DNA from: an uncultured Lachnospiraceae bacterium
GTDB taxonomy: Bacteria > Bacillota > Clostridia > Lachnospirales > Lachnospiraceae
Reading direction: 5' to 3'
Length of the DNA: 7,446 nt
NCBI GenBank assembly: GCA_910577445.1
Contig: CAJTMZ010000011.1
Coordinates: 23,740-31,185, forward strand
The notes below the pieces were generated by a model. That model worked only from the letters and a program-made list of their open reading frames with translations. It was not told where the DNA came from and made no database searches. Positions 5,939 through 7,446 of the stretch are shown piece by piece. Numbering within the stretch: position 1 is the first letter of the stretch; the number at the start of each line of letters is the position of its first letter. Position numbers and translations under genes: made by a program.

Positions 5939-7225
5939 ATGAGCAATTATAAAAAATTTATACCATGTATATACCTGTTAAATGAAAAAGCGGTTGCGGG
6001 TTTTAAAAATACATCTGTTATTAGTGAGAATCCGACGGAGCTTGCCAGATTTTATGCGGATAACAATGCCGACGAGCTTATCGTGTTTGATTTATCAACG
6101 GATGATATTTCCCATGAAGCGGCGCTCGATGTATTAAAGATAATCTGCAGGGAAGCCCAGATACCCGTCATCGGAGCGGGAAACGTGAAGCGGATGGAGG
6201 ATATCAAGAAACTTCTCTATGCGGGCTGCGCGAAAGCGGCTCTTAATTATTCAAAGGAAAGCAATATTGCCATTACAAAAGAGGTTTCCTTAAAGTTCGG
6301 CAGAGATAAAATTATAGCCTGCGTTATGGACGATTCTGATATCACAGGCAACGAGGCTCTCCTTAAAGAGTTTGTGCAGGCGGTGATTCTTCTCAACGAA
6401 AGAACCATCAAGCAGGCCGCATCCCTGTCAAAGCAGCCGCTTATAGTCTCCCTTCCGGAGGTTTCCTTAGATAAAATCATAGAGCTTTTATCCTGCGGGA
6501 CGATTGAGGGAATCACAGGACCGGCTGTAAACGCCAATGCGAAGGAGCTTATGAGCATCAAGGATTTGTGCGCCGGAAACGGGGTGGCGGTCAGAACTTT
6601 TGAGCCGGCCGTCAAATGGGAAGAGCTTAAGAAAAATTCCGAAGGCCTCGTTCCCGTAATCGTTCAGGATTACAAAACCCGCGAGGTACTGATGATGGCC
6701 TACATGAACGAGGAGGCTTATTTGAACACCCTAAAAAGCGGACGCATGACCTATTACAGCCGAAGCCGTAAACAGCAGTGGCTGAAAGGAGAAACCAGCG
6801 GACATTTCCAGCATGTGAAGGAAATGACTGCGGACTGCGACAAAGATACGATTCTGGCAAAGGTTTCCCAGATTGGAGCCGCCTGCCATACCGGAAATTA
6901 CAGTTGTTTTTTTAATGAAATTATGAAAAAGGAGTATGACGAGAGCAATCCTCTTATGGTTTTCGAGTCCGTTCTGGGCGTGATTAAGGACAGAAAGGTC
7001 CATCCAAAGGAAGGTTCCTATACCAATTATCTGTTTGAAAAGGGAATTGACAAGATATTGAAGAAGCTGGGAGAGGAAGCCACGGAAATCGTGATTGCGG
7101 CCAAGAATCCCAACGCCAATGAAATTAAATATGAAATTGCCGATTTCCTTTATCACATGATGGTCCTTATGGTGGAAAAGGGCGTCACATGGGAGGAAAT
7201 TACAGAGGAGCTTGACAAGAGATAA
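5939..7225 (+). CDS. hisI: HisIE with an N-terminal degenerate HisF-like barrel (phosphoribosyl-AMP cyclohydrolase / phosphoribosyl-ATP diphosphatase)
   Basis: The 428-residue protein has three parts. Residues 1-222 align with HisF: KFIPCIYLLNE, NPTELARFYADNNADELIVF (31-50), IPVIGAGNVKRMEDIKKLLY (75-94), and a C-terminal GNGVAVR. The first catalytic Asp is Tyr12, the following conserved Lys is Ala20, and the DGT loop is deleted, while Asp131 may match the second catalytic Asp; the barrel is probably inactive as a cyclase. Residues about 223-330 are HisI, which opens the PR-AMP ring: WLKGETSGHFQ (281-291), metal motif DCDKD (299-303), and zinc cysteines 300, 316 and 323 (ACHTGNYSC). Residues about 340-428 are HisE, a MazG-like fold that hydrolyses PR-ATP to PR-AMP: SYTNYLFEKGIDKILKKLGE (360-379) and Glu379, Glu380, Glu383, Glu399, Asp402. 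All HisI and HisE key residues are intact. GAGGG lies 13 nt before the ATG, a rather long spacing. It is the last operon gene before the terminator. Confidence 0.92.
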   Translation: MSNYKKFIPCIYLLNEKAVAGFKNTSVISENPTELARFYADNNADELIVFDLSTDDISHEAALDVLKIICREAQIPVIGAGNVKRMEDIKKLLYAGCAKAALNYSKESNIAITKEVSLKFGRDKIIACVMDDSDITGNEALLKEFVQAVILLNERTIKQAASLSKQPLIVSLPEVSLDKIIELLSCGTIEGITGPAVNANAKELMSIKDLCAGNGVAVRTFEPAVKWEELKKNSEGLVPVIVQDYKTREVLMMAYMNEEAYLNTLKSGRMTYYSRSRKQQWLKGETSGHFQHVKEMTADCDKDTILAKVSQIGAACHTGNYSCFFNEIMKKEYDESNPLMVFESVLGVIKDRKVHPKEGSYTNYLFEKGIDKILKKLGEEATEIVIAAKNPNANEIKYEIADFLYHMMVLMVEKGVTWEEITEELDKR

Positions 7226-7232
7226 GAAATAC

Positions 7233-7270
7233 ATGCACTGCATAATCCGGCCATGCAGTGCATATTTTTT
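7233..7270 (+). terminator. Rho-independent terminator of the his operon
   Basis: Seven bases after the hisIE stop, ATGCACTGCAT (7233-7243) and ATGCAGTGCAT (7253-7263) form a perfect 11-bp stem around a 9-nt loop, followed by ATTTTTT (7264-7270). This is a classic intrinsic terminator. Each arm is also an odd palindrome around its central base (ATGCA-C-TGCAT), so the site contains two copies of one dyad with centres 20 bp apart. Confidence 0.93.
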
Positions 7271-7301
7271 ATTAAGTCCGACAGGGATAGACGATAATTT
7301 T

Positions 7302-7446
7302 ATGAATAAAATAAGCACCAATAAAAGGCTGGAACTGGTAAAAGCCATCCGTATGCAGAACCAGTACGACAGACAGCTTCTCCGCTCGAGAGAAAACTTT
7401 TTATACTCCGATTCCGCCGCCATAAGACCTGCCATAAAGCACGGCG
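7302..7446 (+). CDS. N-terminal part of a hypothetical protein (3' end outside window)
   Basis: An open frame starts at ATG 7302 and reaches the right edge without a stop, giving 48 complete codons. The visible N terminus (MNKISTNKRLELVKAIRMQN, then YDRQLLRSRENFLY and SDSAAIRPAIKHG) is polar, basic and probably helical, with no signal peptide or membrane segment yet. I do not recognise a family. The Shine-Dalgarno is poor: AGGGA lies about 14 nt upstream. GATAAT at 7293-7298 resembles a -10 box but has no matching -35. The gene follows the his terminator on the same strand, so it probably belongs to a different unit or depends on leaky readthrough. The open frame, the in-line position and the lack of a competing gene support it. 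Confidence 0.6.
   Translation, partial: MNKISTNKRLELVKAIRMQNQYDRQLLRSRENFLYSDSAAIRPAIKHG

Noticed and set aside
7270..7301. Promoter for the gene at 7302 using GATAAT at 7293-7298
   Set aside because: No -35 box lies at a suitable distance, and the start codon would fall only a few bases after the -10 box, so I do not call it.
6731..7435. Antisense open frame of 234 codons over the HisI/HisE region
   Set aside because: It crosses the his terminator and the next gene start, opposes highly conserved HisI and HisE motifs, and shows no recognisable family. It is a frame shadow.

Overview
The window carries a bacterial chromosome segment with densely packed genes, all on the + strand. Low-to-moderate GC, strong AGGAGG-type ribosome binding sites, a RecU-type Holliday junction resolvase, and a short-form HisG paired with HisZ all point to a Firmicute. 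The protein style (HisZ, RluA-like, RecU, long HisIE) suggests Clostridia, most likely Lachnospiraceae. That placement is an inference from family resemblance, not a database match.

Left part (1-2049): the 3' end of a membrane-anchored protein I do not recognise, then an RluA-family pseudouridine synthase with an S4 domain, then recU. These are packed tightly (stop/start spacings of a few to about 26 nt) and probably share a transcript that begins outside the window. About 35 nt after the recU stop lies a near-consensus sigma-A promoter (TTGACA, 17 nt, TATACT). It opens a separate transcription unit with a leader of roughly 62 nt.

Right part (2083-7270): a histidine biosynthesis operon in the order hisZ, hisG, hisD, hisB, and a long fused gene. 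It ends in an excellent intrinsic terminator. HisZ-HisG makes phosphoribosyl-ATP (step 1). The HisE and HisI domains of the last protein carry out steps 2 and 3. HisB dehydrates imidazole glycerol phosphate, and HisD makes the final two oxidations to histidine. The genes for HisA, HisH, HisF, HisC and histidinol-phosphate phosphatase are not in the window, so the pathway must be completed from elsewhere in the genome.

The most notable item is the last his gene. A normal HisIE is about 200 residues; this one has 428, because residues 1 to about 222 are a shortened and apparently degenerate HisF-like TIM barrel. It aligns over most of its length with HisF but has lost the first catalytic aspartate, the conserved lysine after it, and most phosphate-binding loops. 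It sits exactly where hisF normally precedes hisI(E). Smaller points are an inverted repeat filling the spacer of the his promoter, a 13-bp direct repeat across the recU stop, and a terminator whose arms are each palindromic.

After the terminator a new gene of unknown function begins and runs off the right edge. No tRNA, rRNA, CRISPR, insertion sequence or T-box is visible, and no gene-free stretch exceeds about 130 nt. Apart from the fused barrel, this is ordinary housekeeping DNA.
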